DNA of 64,000 bases from Montifringilla adamsi. Lineage: Eukaryota > Chordata > Aves > Passeriformes > Passeridae. The DNA lies in the NCBI GenBank assembly GCA_017590115.1, contig JAGGNK010008226.1, positions 8,029,501 to 8,093,500 on the forward strand, read 5' to 3'. Below the pieces are notes generated by a model. That model had not been told where the DNA came from and ran no database searches. It saw nothing but the letters and a program-made list of their open reading frames with translations. The translations under genes and the position numbers were made by a program. How positions within the stretch are numbered: the first letter of the stretch is position 1; each line of letters starts with the position of its first letter. Shown piece after piece: positions 26,906 through 38,859 of the stretch.

Positions 26906-28084
26906 GACGTTCTTCCTGTATGTAATCATTACTTAATTATTTGGGGTGTTGTAGGGAGAGCTCTTTCCTTTTAATTTTTAATTTAATGTTTAATTCTGGG
27001 GCTGGTGGGCAGGAGGGACCTGAGGGTGGGGGAAGTTGAGGTGTTCAGCCCTTGGACTGCCCCATCCCTCCTGATCTCCCTGGGAAACACGAGCTGGGGC
27101 TAATTCTGCGAGGTCTGGACAGCCTGGTGTGGCAGGCAGTGTCCCTGTCTGTGGCAGGGGGTTGGGCAGGTTGGTCCTAGAGGTCCCTTCCAGGCCAAAG
27201 CAGTCTGTGACCCAAGAGCCATCCAGCTCTTTCATGGCTGTGGGTTATCAATGCAAATTTCATAAATGAGCCACTGACCTCACAAGATATCCAAACCCAC
27301 CCCATTTATTAATTATTCTCACCCAGAATCACTTATTTGCACAAGGCAGGCTCAGTCCTGGCTCCTTCAGAGTGCTCCTGCTGGTGGGGAGGGAGGGATG
27401 GCTGTGCTGCTGGTGTCCCTGCAAACATCCTTTCATTTCCTACATGAAGGTTAAAATCCTGCATTTCAACTCTGTCTTTCTTCTCTCTTTCCTTTTTAGC
27501 AAAATCTGCTGAAGTTCTGAAGCAGGTTCTTGAGCAGCTCCAAAGGCCCTCCCTGGTGGATTGCTCCACCATTAAGGCCTCTCTTTACGGGTGTTTCCTG
27601 CTCGTTTTGGAGGAATGAAATGGCACTTCTGCCTCTCACACGATGGGTAAAAGCTGCAGTAAACTGAAACTGAAACAGAAGTACAATCCACAGGGGAAGC
27701 ACTACCACAGGTTTAATGTATTCCCCCCAGAAATCACAAAAGTCTTGCAGGGTCTCACGTGTTCATGGTTAAAGGTGTGCAGCCTGGCTGAGGGCACCTG
27801 TGTGTGTCACATTTTGGTGTGTTTACAGGGGGTTTACAGCAGGTGCTGGAGCTGCAGGAACCTCTTTGCCTTCACCAGCTCTGAGCTGGAGCTGCTGGAG
27901 AAGCTCAGAGACCTTTCCCAAGGCTTGGTGTTGGTTTTTGTGACCCTGGGCAGGGAGGGTTTGTGCTTTTTGGGAGTGCAAGGGATGCTGAAGCAGCCCG
28001 TGCCATGGTGCAGGTTGTTATTTCATGGAATCCTGTTGTTATTTCCTGTTTCCTACTCTATTTTATATAAATCCAAGTTGTTAT
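26906..28084. other. Intergenic with one short CR1 remnant
   Basis: Bases about 27100-27215 are a sense CR1 3' remnant (GTTGGTCCTAGAGGTCCCTT). The rest has no recognised gene; 27230-27340 is AT-rich. Confidence 0.45.
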
Positions 28085-28335
28085 TTCATGGAATCACAGA
28101 GCATCCTGAGCTGGGAGGGACCCACAAGGATCGAGTCCAGCTCCTGGCCCTGCACAGACACCCCAAAAATCCCACTGAGAGCATTGTCCAAACCTTCCTG
28201 GAGCTCTGGCAGCCTCGGGGCCATGCCCATTCCCTGGGGAGCCTTGGCAGTGCCAGCACCCTCTGGGGATGAACCTTTCCTGAAATCCACCCTAACCCTC
28301 CCCTGGCACCACTTCCCGCTGTTCCCTCAGGTCCT
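28085..28335 (-). mobile_element. CR1 LINE 3' fragment
   Basis: Reverse CR1 of another subtype: TGGAATCACAGAGCATCCTG, GGATCGAGTCCAGCTCCTGG, CCAAACCTTCCTGGAGCTCT, and a GGAGCC/TGGCAGTGCC stretch. Confidence 0.75.
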
Positions 28336-29343
28336 GTCACCAGAGCCCTCATGCACAGCTCATTACACAAAACAATTCTTTATTTCAATCCACGTTTTGC
28401 TGGGAATGTTCAGCCAATGACTAAAGCATGAGCTGTGATTGCAGCCAGCTCGGGGTGCAGCTGTCAGAGCATCAGCAGGACACACTCCCCAGAAATGCCT
28501 CCTGCCCTGTTTTGGAATGCAATTAGAAGTGCTTGTGCTTGTGCCTCTGCTGGGAGCCCAAGTTTTCCAATTGCTGAGCAGTTTTCCCTTATTGGATATC
28601 TCTTCCCTTTCCTTCAGCCCTAGAGAATCTTTATAAAATAGCTGAACTTTGCTGTATATCTTTATAAAGTGCTGAACTTTGACCAGGGAGGCAGGAAAAG
28701 CGAATGTGTGAAAGCCAGGAGTGGTAACTCAGTTTTAGGATTAAATGAGGATTACAAAATGCCAAAATAAGAGGAAATAGGGCCAGAATGAGCTGGTGAG
28801 CTGGGCAGGGTGAGCTGATTCCTCCAGCAAACCCCAGGCAGGAGCTGGGCTGTACATCCCAAGCCTCGGCCCCTCATGCTGGTGCTGCTGCTCCAGTTTC
28901 TGTTGTCTTGCACTGAAAATTTGTCACCGAGTCTGCAATGGAAATACTTCTGTAATTGCCAGTATTATATGGATCATTGACCTTCAACAGGGAAGCTGCT
29001 GAAGCAACTGTCCATTTATCTGGAAAATTACCACATGGCAAGAGCACATTAGGCTGCTCCCCTCTGTCTCCTCCAGCAAGGGCTTTCAGCTGCTGGACCA
29101 CAAACCCCTGCCCGTGGCTCCAGCTGCAGCTTTGGAGCTGGGATACAGAGGGAAAGGGGAAAAGGGAAAAAGGGCTTTTCCCACTGCAGCACCTTGGTGG
29201 GGTTTGACATCCTCAGAGGGACAGCAAATCCCAGGTTAAATTCCAGGCTGAAAATAGAGATGTGAAAGGTGTAGGCCAAGGAAAGAGTGTCAGAGATGAC
29301 AGGCAGCCTGCAGGGCCAGTGCTCCTGCTCCACACAGGGCCTG
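28336..29343. other. Intergenic, no gene seen
   Basis: Includes a 39-41 bp direct repeat with AGCTGAACTTTG/ATCTTTATAAA at 28630-28685. No exon is recognised. Confidence 0.4.
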
Positions 29344-29573
29344 AAATAAAAGACAAATACGGTGATAATATGGTAATCAATGAGAAATACAGTGATAATG
29401 TTGGAATAAACGAGAAAGACACTGATAATATCTTAATAAAGGAGAAATACAGTGATAAAATGGGAATAAATGAGAAAGACAGTGATAATATCATAGTAAA
29501 TGATAAATACAGTGATAATATCATAATAAATGATAAATACAGGGATAATACCATAATAAACGAGAATTACAAT
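29344..29573. repeat. 30-bp minisatellite rich in TGATAA
   Basis: About seven to eight units of 30 bases of the type AATAAATGAGAAATACAGTG then ATAATATCAT. TGATAA (GATA-type core) is present in nearly every unit. Because the unit is a multiple of three the array stays open in one frame, giving a 10-residue repeat, but nothing supports translation. Confidence 0.9.
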
Positions 29574-29712
29574 GCTGGGGCATTGGAATGTGCTTGTCTG
29601 TGCCCGTGCTCCAGTGTGGAGTGTTCCCAAAGTTGTGGCACATCAAATTCCAGCAGTGCTGCTTTGCAGGGAGCTGCTGGAGGGTTTGAGGGGATGAAGG
29701 TTCAGCATTTTT

Positions 29713-29825
29713 AGAGAATCCCAGATGGTTTAGGTTGGAGGGGACCCCAAAGCCCACCCAGTGCCACCCCTCCCTCAGCCCCAGGCTGCTCCAGCCTGGC
29801 CTTGGGCACTGCCAGGGATGGGACA
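29713..29825 (-). mobile_element. CR1 LINE 3' fragment
   Basis: Reverse CR1: GAATCCCAGATGGTTTAGGT, GGAGGGGACCCCAAAGCCCA, GGCCTTGGGCACTGCCAGGG. Confidence 0.8.
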
Positions 29826-31754
29826 TTTTCCCCAAATTCTGCCTCGTGCAGTCACAGGAGGTTTGATCACGTCTCAGGCTCCACAAGTGAAATTCTCGTG
29901 CAGAATTTTCTTCATTTCCAGCACTTTTGCAGCATTAAAATTCATGTATCAGGCACAGTATTTCTGGAAATCCTGCGTGTGCCCAGCCCCGCTTCCCATG
30001 GAGGGGTGGCTGCTCCGGGGCTCTTGTGTCCAAATGAGTTTTGGGGTCAAAATAAACCTCGTGTAGTGTTTGTTCAGCAAAATGTGTTTATGGGAATTTA
30101 TTTAGTTAAACAGCTTCAGGTGAAGCGGGGGAATGAAGCCAAACCTTTCAGCCACAGTTCTGTGCAAAATGACTAAAATAGGATTATTTACTATAAATAT
30201 ACCGTGTTATTTCCTTCCCAAGCGTGGCTGCAGTTTTCAGCTCTGACTTTGTGAGCTGATGTTTATCAGGCAAAACAAAGGATAAAATTAGCTGCTCGTT
30301 AAGTTCAGTTCCACTTCTCTTATCTTGTAACTCTGCCTGAGGGTTTAAAAAAAGGCAAATGAAAAAGCAGCTCCCTGGAGCCAAGGCCATGAGCTGTCCT
30401 TGCTGGGCTTCCAGGGCAGAGCATCCTCCTGCCACTAATCCTGGATGCCTAAAGGAACAGATTCCTAATGTCAGACATCCTAAAAACGCGGGTTTATTGA
30501 CCCTTCCCGGAGCACTGGCAACGCCTTGAGCTTTATTCAATGTGTATTAATAATCCATTTAAAAGGAGTGTTTCCTATTTTCCTTGAGGCTCTTGCACAG
30601 TCCCGAAGCAGTTTTTGTTGGGATTCTCCAACTGGATTATTCCTTTGCCTTATCCCATAATTTGCAGCACTCTCTCGCGAGTACAGCACCTCAAAATAAC
30701 CCCCCAGAATTTTCTCCTAGAAATATTTGTATTTTTACCCACATCACTGGTGGGGAAGGTGCTGGAGGAATATAGAAGCTGGTGAAGCAGATCCCTTCCC
30801 CACTTCATTTCTTCCTTTGAGAAACTTTTACTGTTTGTTTTTTTGTTGGTTTTTTTTTTGTTTGTTTGTTTGTTTTCATTTTTCCTCCCCACATCAAATT
30901 TTACCTAGAAATGGAGAAATTTCAGTTAAAACAATTTAATTAAGGATTTCCTCTAGAGCAGGTTAAGCCATCTCTTAACACTGGTGGGATGGAGGGGTTG
31001 TTTTGGGAGAAGGAGCTGGAATTTGCCATGTCTGACCCATGAAATTCCAGAGAGGAGAGCAGTGAATCTTCTGCCTGGGTATTTTCTCTCTTAATCCTAT
31101 ATTAAACTTTGGGCTCAGTTTCCAGGAGAAGTTCGGCAGTGGAAAAAATAAAATCTATTTTTTAAAAGCTGAATACTTTCAAATATAGTTTGTAGTTAAA
31201 AGTTATCAACGAGCTCATTCAGAACTTGCATGAAAAGTTTGGAGATTTTAAAGACTGTAATTAATTGTAATTTAATCTGGCCCCTCAGCAAATGCCTTGA
31301 GACACATCTCTTGTTTCTCTTATTTCCCACAATGTATGTTATTCTGGGATGTGCCAGGATCAGGATTGGAGCAGCCCCATCTGCATCAGGCTCACATCAC
31401 ACTCTGCTGTGACTTTGGATGATGCCATAAATCAAAATATTCGTAATTTTCATATTCTCCTTAGTGCTCTCCTGTGCCTTTTCCAGCTCAGGCTGCCTCC
31501 ACTGTGCTGTTCTGTTCATCCCTTCAATCCCACATTGGAGGCAGAACCTGGAAAGCCTCAGGAGAGGGGCAGCAGCACCAGGAATGACCCCAGGGTCCTG
31601 TGGAGGCTGGAGACTGGGATCAGCCCAGCCAGGGTGAGCTAGTGGTGAAAGGGGAATGTGACACTTTTGGGGGATTTTGTGCAGCACTTGCAGCAAAAGG
31701 AAAATTTTTAATCACAGGGTAAACTTTGAGGTGAAGGTGGTGAAGATGAGTAAA
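29826..31754. other. Intergenic, partly AT-rich
   Basis: Bases 30060-30345 and 30540-31330 are AT-rich and repeat-poor with homopolymer and (TTTG)n runs at 30836-30874. No exon is recognised. Some could be regulatory. Confidence 0.4.
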
Positions 31755-31875
31755 GTTCCAGGCCAGGTTGGACACTGGGCTGGGGACAGGGGAAGGTGTC
31801 CCTGCCATGGCAGGGTGGCACTGGGTGGGCTCTGAGGTCCCTCCCAGCCTGCCCAGTGTGATTCCATGCTGGGAT
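31755..31875 (+). mobile_element. CR1 LINE 3' fragment
   Basis: Sense CR1: GGCCAGGTTGGACACTGGGC, GTGTCCCTGCCATGGCAGGG, CTGAGGTCCCTCCCAGCCTG. An A-run at 31970-31985 lies further right, after unrelated sequence. Confidence 0.75.
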
Positions 31876-32154
31876 GCTGGGATGCAGCTCCCCTTTGGCT
31901 GCAGGGATTCTCCAAGGTGTGCAAGAGGGGCCATGCAGCGAACGGGGGCTGAGCTTGGTTCCAGTGACAAAAAAAAAAAAAAAAAGCAAAGCAGCCTTGG
32001 GGAAACTTGGCACTGTCAGAGCTGCGGGCAGTGAGGGTGCCCTGGCCAGCAGCAAATGAGCTGGGGCTGGAGCAGGGCAGAGGGGGGCTTGGCCAAGGCC
32101 CTGCAGGGAGCCCGGAGTCCAGCCCTGCTCCCTCCTGTGCCAGTGTGGCACCTG

Positions 32155-32630
32155 CTCCCACCTGGGGGGCACAGGTACCCTCAGCCCCCTGGGCACAGGT
32201 ACCCTCAGCCCCGCCACTGGACACAGGTACCCTCAGTCCCCTGAGCACAGGTACCCTCAGCCCTGCCCCTGGGCACAGGCACCCTCAGCCCCCTGGGCAC
32301 AGGTCCCCTCAGCCTCTGGGCACAGGTCCCCTCAGTCCCTTGGGCACAGGTACCCTCAGCCCTGCCCCTCGGCACAGGTACCCTCAGCCCCTGGACACAG
32401 GTACCCTCAGCCCTGCCCCTCGGCACAGGTACCCTCAGCCCCTGGGCACAGGTACCCTCAGCCTCTGGGCACAGGTACCCTCAGTCCCCTGGGCACAGGT
32501 ACCCTCAGCCCCTGGACACAGGTACCCTCAGCCCTGCCCCTGGGCACAGGTACCCTCAGCCCCTGGGCACAGGTACCCTCAGCCCCTGGGCACAGGTACC
32601 CTCAGCCCTGCCCCTGGCACAGCTGCAGCT
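32155..32630. repeat. Minisatellite, GGGCACAGGTACCCTCAGCC type
   Basis: Roughly 19 units of 22-34 bases built on GGGCACAGGTACCCTCAGCC with variable CCTG inserts. KpnI-type GGTACC words recur. It generates long repetitive open frames on both strands. Confidence 0.9.
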
Positions 32631-33149
32631 CCTGTCTCTCAGGCAGCCTCGGAAGGTTTGCATGGTGCTCGGAGCTGGCCGAGCAGGATGAGGCCCCAGG
32701 CAGCCTTTGTTTTGTTAGTGAGAGGAGTTTGTACCAGGCTTCATTTTCACTCCCTAAGCCTCCCTGTGATCTGCCTCGTGCATCTGTTTCCCCTTGATCT
32801 CGCTGCCTGACTGACAGCTACTTTACACCAGCATTATCTGTCAAAACATTATTTAATGGAATCCCTTCTAGAAGGAGTTTTTGTTATTATTAGAAATCAA
32901 AATGCGGTGATAATTGAATCCCTTTGTATTCCCTGTGTAATGCAGGGAGTAAGACACATTCACACCTGAGGGGAAAACACATCTGGATTTCCTCTTTGCC
33001 CCAAGTCCAGGAGCTCTCCCTCTGCCTGGCTTTGATTCTCCTGCCTCAGAGGGGGAGGAAATTTGCAGTGTGTGCATCTCATCTGAGGGAAACAATGCCA
33101 TACATACACTGATATTTTTTTTTTAATTTTTTTTTTTTTCTGTAGGAAT
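32631..33149. other. Intergenic, no gene seen
   Basis: Ends in T-runs at 33113-33139. No exon is recognised. Confidence 0.4.
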
Positions 33150-33680
33150 GGCATTAAATAAATACATAGCAGGCTGCAGTGTCACAACAAGGAGATGTAC
33201 AATTACGAAGAAAAAATACCCCAAGGAAATCAACACAAGGCTTATTAATATCCAGGCCTGCAGAAGACAACTGTCAGACAATTGGTCAACAAGGTACATG
33301 GTATCTGTTAGATACTGACTAACCCATTATGATCTTTATGAAGTGTCCTTTTGGGGGTCTAGATCTTCAAATATGAGTTGGAAGACCCTTTTCTTTTATT
33401 AGTTGCTAAGCTCTTTATACTTTTACCATATTGCGGCAGGTTAGAAGTCTGAGCTTTATTGTCTTATGTTATTGAAAATCCAGATTCCCGCAGCCTTCTC
33501 CCTCAGGTCAAGATTTGTCTGAGAATACATTCTCATTTCTCCATGTACAAAGGCTGTCTGGAGAGAGGCAGAAAAAGATTATGACTGTAATATACTTAAA
33601 TCCAATTTATTTGCCTGACTAGAAACTTCCACACTTCACAATTGCTTCCTACAGAAGATTTTGTATTTAATTCCTTCATC
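33150..33680. other. Enhancer-like AT-rich block
   Basis: About 500 bases of repeat-free AT-rich sequence with no CR1 or minisatellite trace, unlike both flanks. It is one of the longer conserved-element candidates in the intergenic region. Not tested for conservation. Confidence 0.35.
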
Positions 33681-34174
33681 GCGGCGAGGAGCAGGAGAGA
33701 TCTGAGTCCTCCAACAGGTCTGTGCTCCACACACACCTGAGCCAGAGAGAGGGAGGGAAGCAGCAAATGGACACTCACTTTGCACGGCTGCAGTTAATTT
33801 TTGCAGAAATAAACAGAAATGGGCAGGGATTTTTAAATAAAATACCCTTTGTAGAGCAGGGGTTTGGGGCACCGGGGGCTGGAGCACCCTGGGAGTGCTG
33901 TTGGATGGAGACATCACTTGGCTCAGTGACTTCATCCTCGTGCTGCTCTCCCACCTCTGGTTTGAGAGGAGCATCTCAGCTGCTCTGGCCATCGTTCACC
34001 AGCTCCCAGGGCTATTTTAAACCTTCATTTGAGAAGGCTTGAAAAGGCCTGGCTCGGGTTTCCTGCACCCTTTTCCTAAGCAGAGGTGGCACCAAAGCCT
34101 TCCTGCCTGGCTCCAAAACAAACACAGCCAGACCAGAATGCTCTGGGCCAGCTTGGGCCTCACCAACACCTCTA
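33681..34174. other. Intergenic, no gene seen
   Basis: No recognised exon, RNA or element. Confidence 0.4.
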
Positions 34175-34179
34175 TTTGG

Positions 34180-34290
34180 GGGAAAAAATGTAAAATGGGA
34201 TGAAAAAATGTAAAACGGGATGAAAAAATTGTAAAATGGGATGAAAAAATGTAAAATGGGATGAAAAAAATGTAAAATGGGATAAAAAGA
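34180..34290. repeat. 20-bp minisatellite AAAATGTAAAATGGGATGAA
   Basis: About five near-perfect units of 20-22 bases. Confidence 0.9.
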
Positions 34291-35690
34291 TGCTTTGCAA
34301 AGTGCAGCACTTGCCTCTGGACTGTGGCTGGGAGCCCTGGCTGTCCGTAACACTGTCCAGGGCTTGGGACACTCCTGAAGGATGGATAAAGGCTGGCTGA
34401 ACCCTCACAAAGGGGTCAGGAGCTGGTGCTGCAGCAGCCTTGGCTCTTGCACCTGGATTTGGGCAGGGCCCAGAAGTGTCAAAAAGGAGAATTTCTTAAT
34501 TTTGAGAACAAAGATGCACAAAAGCAAGGCACGCCATGATTTAGTGTGCAGGTCAGATGGCCTGAGGTGACGAGGGTGATGGCACCATCTCTGTGGCCAG
34601 CAGGGCCCTGCAGACCCTGGTGTGGGAGGCCCTGGCAGGTTTGGGGTGCTGGGCCAGGTGGGCATGGGTGTCCCACCTGCATGGGTGCCCCTGGGGCTGG
34701 GCACAGGCAGCACTCAGGGCACTCCAGAGGGGTGCCCAGGGCTCCCTGGTGTGCTGGGACAGCAGGGACAGAGCCAAGGGCTCTGGTGGCTCTGGGGGAT
34801 GCTCAGACAGAGCCTTGGGACCCTCAGACAGGGCCTGGTGGCCGCTGGGCTGCCACAAGCCCAACACCCTGAAGCTGCAAAGGAGGAGTTGCCTCCACCT
34901 CCTTGTAGATTTTCCCTCTACTTCAGAGCTATTTATCTGTCCTCAGACCAAAATCCAGCCTAAAAGGATGGGAAGCCCACCCTGGCACAGCTGTTATTTG
35001 GGAAGATGCTGCAGAGGGGCTTTTTAGCCACGAAAAGAGATCTCAGCTCAGTTCTTGGTTTGAAACGGAGACAACCTTAATTCTCCCAGAAAACACCATG
35101 GCACTGATAACTTCAGAGCAGCTGGGCTGGATAAAGCTCCTTTTCACCACAAAATGCATCTAATTGCTCCCAAATTTCTGCAGCTTGTAGAATTCCAGCA
35201 TGTGGCTCATGCTTTGCAGGAGCACCATCCCCTCACTCACCTGTGAGCTGGAGCCCTGCAATTCCCTGCCCCGGTTTCCCAGCTCTGTCCCTGGGCTGGT
35301 TTTGCACGGCCATGGCGCTGGATTTTTTTCATTTCCCTCCCAATCTTTTGAACAATTTCTCCTTTTCAAAGTCTGCACCCTGTGGGGCTCTAAAATCATA
35401 ACAATTAATGCTGGCAAAGACTCCTGAAGCCACCTAAGCCATCCCTCCTAGGGCAGGATTGCTGGAGCAGGCAGAGAAATTAACGGAGAGGGGAGGCACA
35501 GGAGCCAGGCAGGGACCTGCTCCCGAGCTGAAATTGGGGTAAAAAGTTGAAATCACCTAAAAAAGCTGCTAGAGAAAAAGTGGCAGAGCTGCTCTGTCAC
35601 CCTAGTGCTTGATTGTTAATGTGGAAGGGGTTGTAATCACTAATTTGTGCCAATTTTAACTCTTATTTCAACATTTGGTTTGGTTTCTGT
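34291..35690. other. Intergenic, no gene seen
   Basis: GC-leaning at 34560-34870, otherwise ordinary. No recognised exon. Confidence 0.4.
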
Positions 35691-35960
35691 TTTTCCTCCC
35701 TTATTTTGACTTTTTCCGGATTTTGTAGCAACAAGGGGTGATCAAACAGATTTACAATAGTCGGTGTTTATCACCCTTCCAGAGGCGTTAAGTGGCTATA
35801 AATGCATATGAAATATCTGCGGTGGATCCCTCGCCTGCTCAGCAATGTGTTCTTCCTACGTTCCTAATTGCTAGCAGGAAAAATAGGAGGAATTTGTTTA
35901 CCAGCTTCCTGCATAATATTCAGACATCTGGAGCTGCGAGGTCTGGCTGGCGCTCCTGGG
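35691..35960. other. Enhancer-like block
   Basis: Repeat-free with GTGATCAAACAGATTTAC, GTTTATCACC and GCTATAAATGCATATG. Candidate conserved non-coding element; untested. Confidence 0.35.
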
Positions 35961-37210
35961 GGACAGCAAATACATCAAGGACAATTAGACAAGCGGGGAG
36001 CTGCAGCCGTGAGGGAATTTCCCAACCGTGGGGAACGGCTCCGAGCCAGCCCCGGCACCCCCCACCCTCCCTGGGCTCCCCTGCTCTTCCTCCTCTCCCT
36101 GACAAGTTCTTCCCTGCTCCTTTCATCATCCTGCCACTGCTAGGAACGGTTTGACTCCGTGATCTTAGAGGGTTTTTCCCTAAATTATCTCCCGACCTGC
36201 TGGTTGCCATGGGCTGCAGGTGCGTGGTGCCCATCCTGGGTGGGTTTTCCCACAGCAGGGCTGGCACCTTCAGGAAAAGCAATTTTTGTGAAATGGAATT
36301 GCTGTCTGTGCCTCTCAAGGGTGATCTAGGCTCTTTTTAGGGAGTGGAAATACCTGGTCACCACCCTGCTGTGTGAGCCCTCCCTTCTGGCTCCTGTCAC
36401 ACACCTGGGGGGACAAACTCCTTCTTGGGGGCTCCTCTGGGCTCCTGCCATCCCTCAAAAACCCAGGGATTGCCATATGAGAGCCAGGGAGCTCCAGTCC
36501 CCCTGGGGCTGCTCCTCAGCTGTGACACAGATGGGTTATTGATGATTTTCTGTTTCTTATTTAACAGCTTGAGATCAGCAGAGAGAGACTGTGTGGTTTG
36601 ATTGAAATCAGCCAAGGAACTGCTTTTAATCATGATTTAAATAGGAAAAAAAAAAAAGTGAGAAACGTTGGTTTAAGTAATTGGTTTTTAAATTTGCTTT
36701 GCATTTGGGCTTTTTGAGTTGCCTAAATAAAGGTCTGGCTCTTTTGGGGGTGTCCTGGAACCAAAATTCTCTTTGTAACACATTAGGGCCAAAGACCACG
36801 TGGTTTCCATTTGTGTATTTTGTGAAGATCCTTTAATTTAATTTAATTTAATTTTTGTACAAAACCCACTTATCTGCTGTATTTTTATTCTTTTTCTGTT
36901 GCTTGTGTTCTGTAAGTCCTGGTATCAATCAGGAGGTGACTGGAAGGCAGCCAGGGACACTTTTTCCTGGAGTTAATACTTTTTCCTCAACACAGACGTG
37001 AGAAAAGCTGCTTAAATAGATTTGACAGCAGGGCACGAGGCTGGGGCAGCGTTTGGGAGCACTCGGGTGAGCCCAGGCCGGGGGATTTGGGAAGGGATGG
37101 GGGTCCCTGAACCACCCGGCAGCCCCAGGAGCCCCCCAGGAGCTCCCCTGACCTTCTGCTTTGTAAATTAGCAGATCTCACCCTCTCACACCTTTGGGCA
37201 AAGACACGTG
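35961..37210. other. Intergenic, no gene seen
   Basis: Contains an A-run at 36646-36657 and an (ATTTA)n run at about 36833-36853. No exon is recognised. Confidence 0.4.
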
Positions 37211-37350
37211 TCCAAATCCAGCTTGGACAGGGCTGGGAACACCCTGGGACTGGGGAAGGTGTCCCTGGGCATGGTAGGGGTGGCTCTGGACGGGATTTAA
37301 GGTCCCTTCCAGCCCAAACCAGTCTGGGATTCTGGGATTCGGTGGAACCG
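37211..37350 (+). mobile_element. CR1 LINE 3' fragment
   Basis: Sense CR1 ending TTCCAGCCCAAACCAGTCTG then GGATTCTGGGATTC, the terminal CR1 octamer-like repeat. Confidence 0.8.
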
Positions 37351-37624
37351 TGGGCAACAGGGAGGGGAAGCACAGGGGGACCCCTCGGAGCACCCACAAA
37401 TTGTTAATTTTGGATTAATTTAATTCAATTTAATTTATCCCCTTCCACTTCTGAGAAGTCCTTCTGGCCAAGCTGGTGCCGGGATGGGCTGGGATGGGTT
37501 TTGGGGCCCCTGCCCCCTGGGCTGGGCTCCATGGATGGTTTGCCTGTGGATGTTCCCACAGGAGAGGGGGAGCTGAGTTACTGCTGGGGCCAAATGGGTC
37601 TCCTGAGCTCACAGAGCTGATTCC

Positions 37625-37858
37625 AGCCCAGCTGCTGCTGCTCCAGAGGGTCCTCTGCTCCCTCTCCTGGGGACTTAGGGAATTCTGGAATGCTCTGTCC
37701 AGGCAGGTGGTGGAGTCACCATCCCTGGCTGTGTTTAACAAAGCCTGGATGTGGCACTGGATGCCAGGCTTCAGTTGAGGTGTTGGGCTGGGCTGGACTC
37801 AATGATCCTGGAGGTCTCTCCCAGCCTGGAGATTGTGTGATTGTGGGATTCTGTAAAA
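37625..37858 (+). mobile_element. CR1 LINE 3' end
   Basis: Sense CR1: TGGAATGCTCTGTCCAGGCA, GTGGTGGAGTCACCATCCCT, GTGTTTAACAAAGCCTGGAT, and GGACTCAATGATCCTGGAGG. A close relative lies 450 bases to the right. Confidence 0.9.
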
Positions 37859-37979
37859 GGTCCCTGATAAACCTGGGCCCAGCAGAACCAGGGACAGAGC
37901 TTTTAGAACAAGGATAAAGAGAATTCCTGAGCTGCCTGTGCCACCCCTGAGCTGGGCTGGGCTGGGGCAGCACTGGGAG

Positions 37980-38098
37980 TGGTTCAGGGCACAGGGAATC
38001 CCTGCCAGCCCTGGGGGATCCCCGTGCCAGCCCTGGGGGATCCCTGTGCCAGCCCTGGGGGATCACAGTGCCAGCCCTGGGGGATCCCTGTGCCAGCC
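37980..38098. repeat. 22-bp minisatellite GCCAGCCCTGGGGGATCCCTGT
   Basis: About four to five units of 22 bases, lying between two CR1 copies. Confidence 0.85.
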
Positions 38099-38288
38099 TG
38101 AACGTCCTCTCAAAGGGTGGTAAAGCTCTGGAATGGCTGCCCAGGCAGGTGGTGCAGTCACCATCCCTGGCTGTGTTTAACAAAGCCTGGATGTGGCACT
38201 GGGTGCCAGAGTTTAGTTGGGTGTTGGGGCTGGGCTGGACTCGATGGTCCTGGAGGTCTCTCCCAGCCTGGTGATTGTGTGAATCGGA
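38099..38288 (+). mobile_element. CR1 LINE 3' end, sister of previous copy
   Basis: Sense CR1 nearly identical to 37690-37840 (GTCACCATCCCTGGCTGTGT, TTTAACAAAGCCTGGATGTG, CTCTCCCAGCCTGGTGATTG). Close spacing and identity suggest a local duplication rather than two insertions. Confidence 0.88.
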
Positions 38289-38669
38289 GTTCATGCACCT
38301 GGCAGCACCCCAGGTGAGGATGGAGCCGTGTCAGGAGCACTCACAGCTTTCTGAAGGGTCGATCAATACCTGAGCTGATCTGCTGCTGCTGCAAAGGTTA
38401 CGCTGGGAGCTCTCCCTACAGATAAAACAGAACATTATGTCTTCTTCAGACTGGCTCAGAATTGCAAATCCTGGAGTGAGACACGCTGGGGCACTCGCAG
38501 GCAGCCTAGGAGTGAGGCTTGGAGCAGGCAAGGTTCTGCAGCCCTGAGCTGCAACCTGTCCATCCTGTCCATCCCATCCATTCTGTCCGTCCCCTCTCTG
38601 TGGGGACAGGAGGAAGCCCAGCTCCCTGCTGGATCTTGGAGCTGTGGGGAGGGGATGCTCAGGAGAAGG

Positions 38670-38859
38670 TGATGCCCGAGAGCTCCCTGGGGCAGGGCTG
38701 GGCAGTTACAGAATAAAGCAGGGATTGATTTATCCCAAGCCCTCTCAGGACACACCTTGGGCAGTGATGCCCGAGAGCTCCCTGGGGCAGGGCTGGGCAG
38801 TTACAGAATAAAGCAGGGATTGATTTATCCCAAGCCCTCTCAGGACACACCTCGGGCAG
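38670..38859. repeat. 95-bp direct tandem duplication
   Basis: Two adjacent copies, 38670-38764 and 38765-38859, both beginning TGATGCCCGAGAGCTCCCTG and containing ACAGAATAAAGCAGGG. They differ at about one position. Confidence 0.92.

Noticed and set aside
29262..29714. 150-codon open frame with a 10-residue repeat
   Set aside because: Explained by a 30-bp minisatellite whose unit is a multiple of three. No other coding evidence.
32007..32810. 267-codon open frame, plus strand
   Set aside because: Its body is the GGTACCCTCAGCC minisatellite translated in frame.
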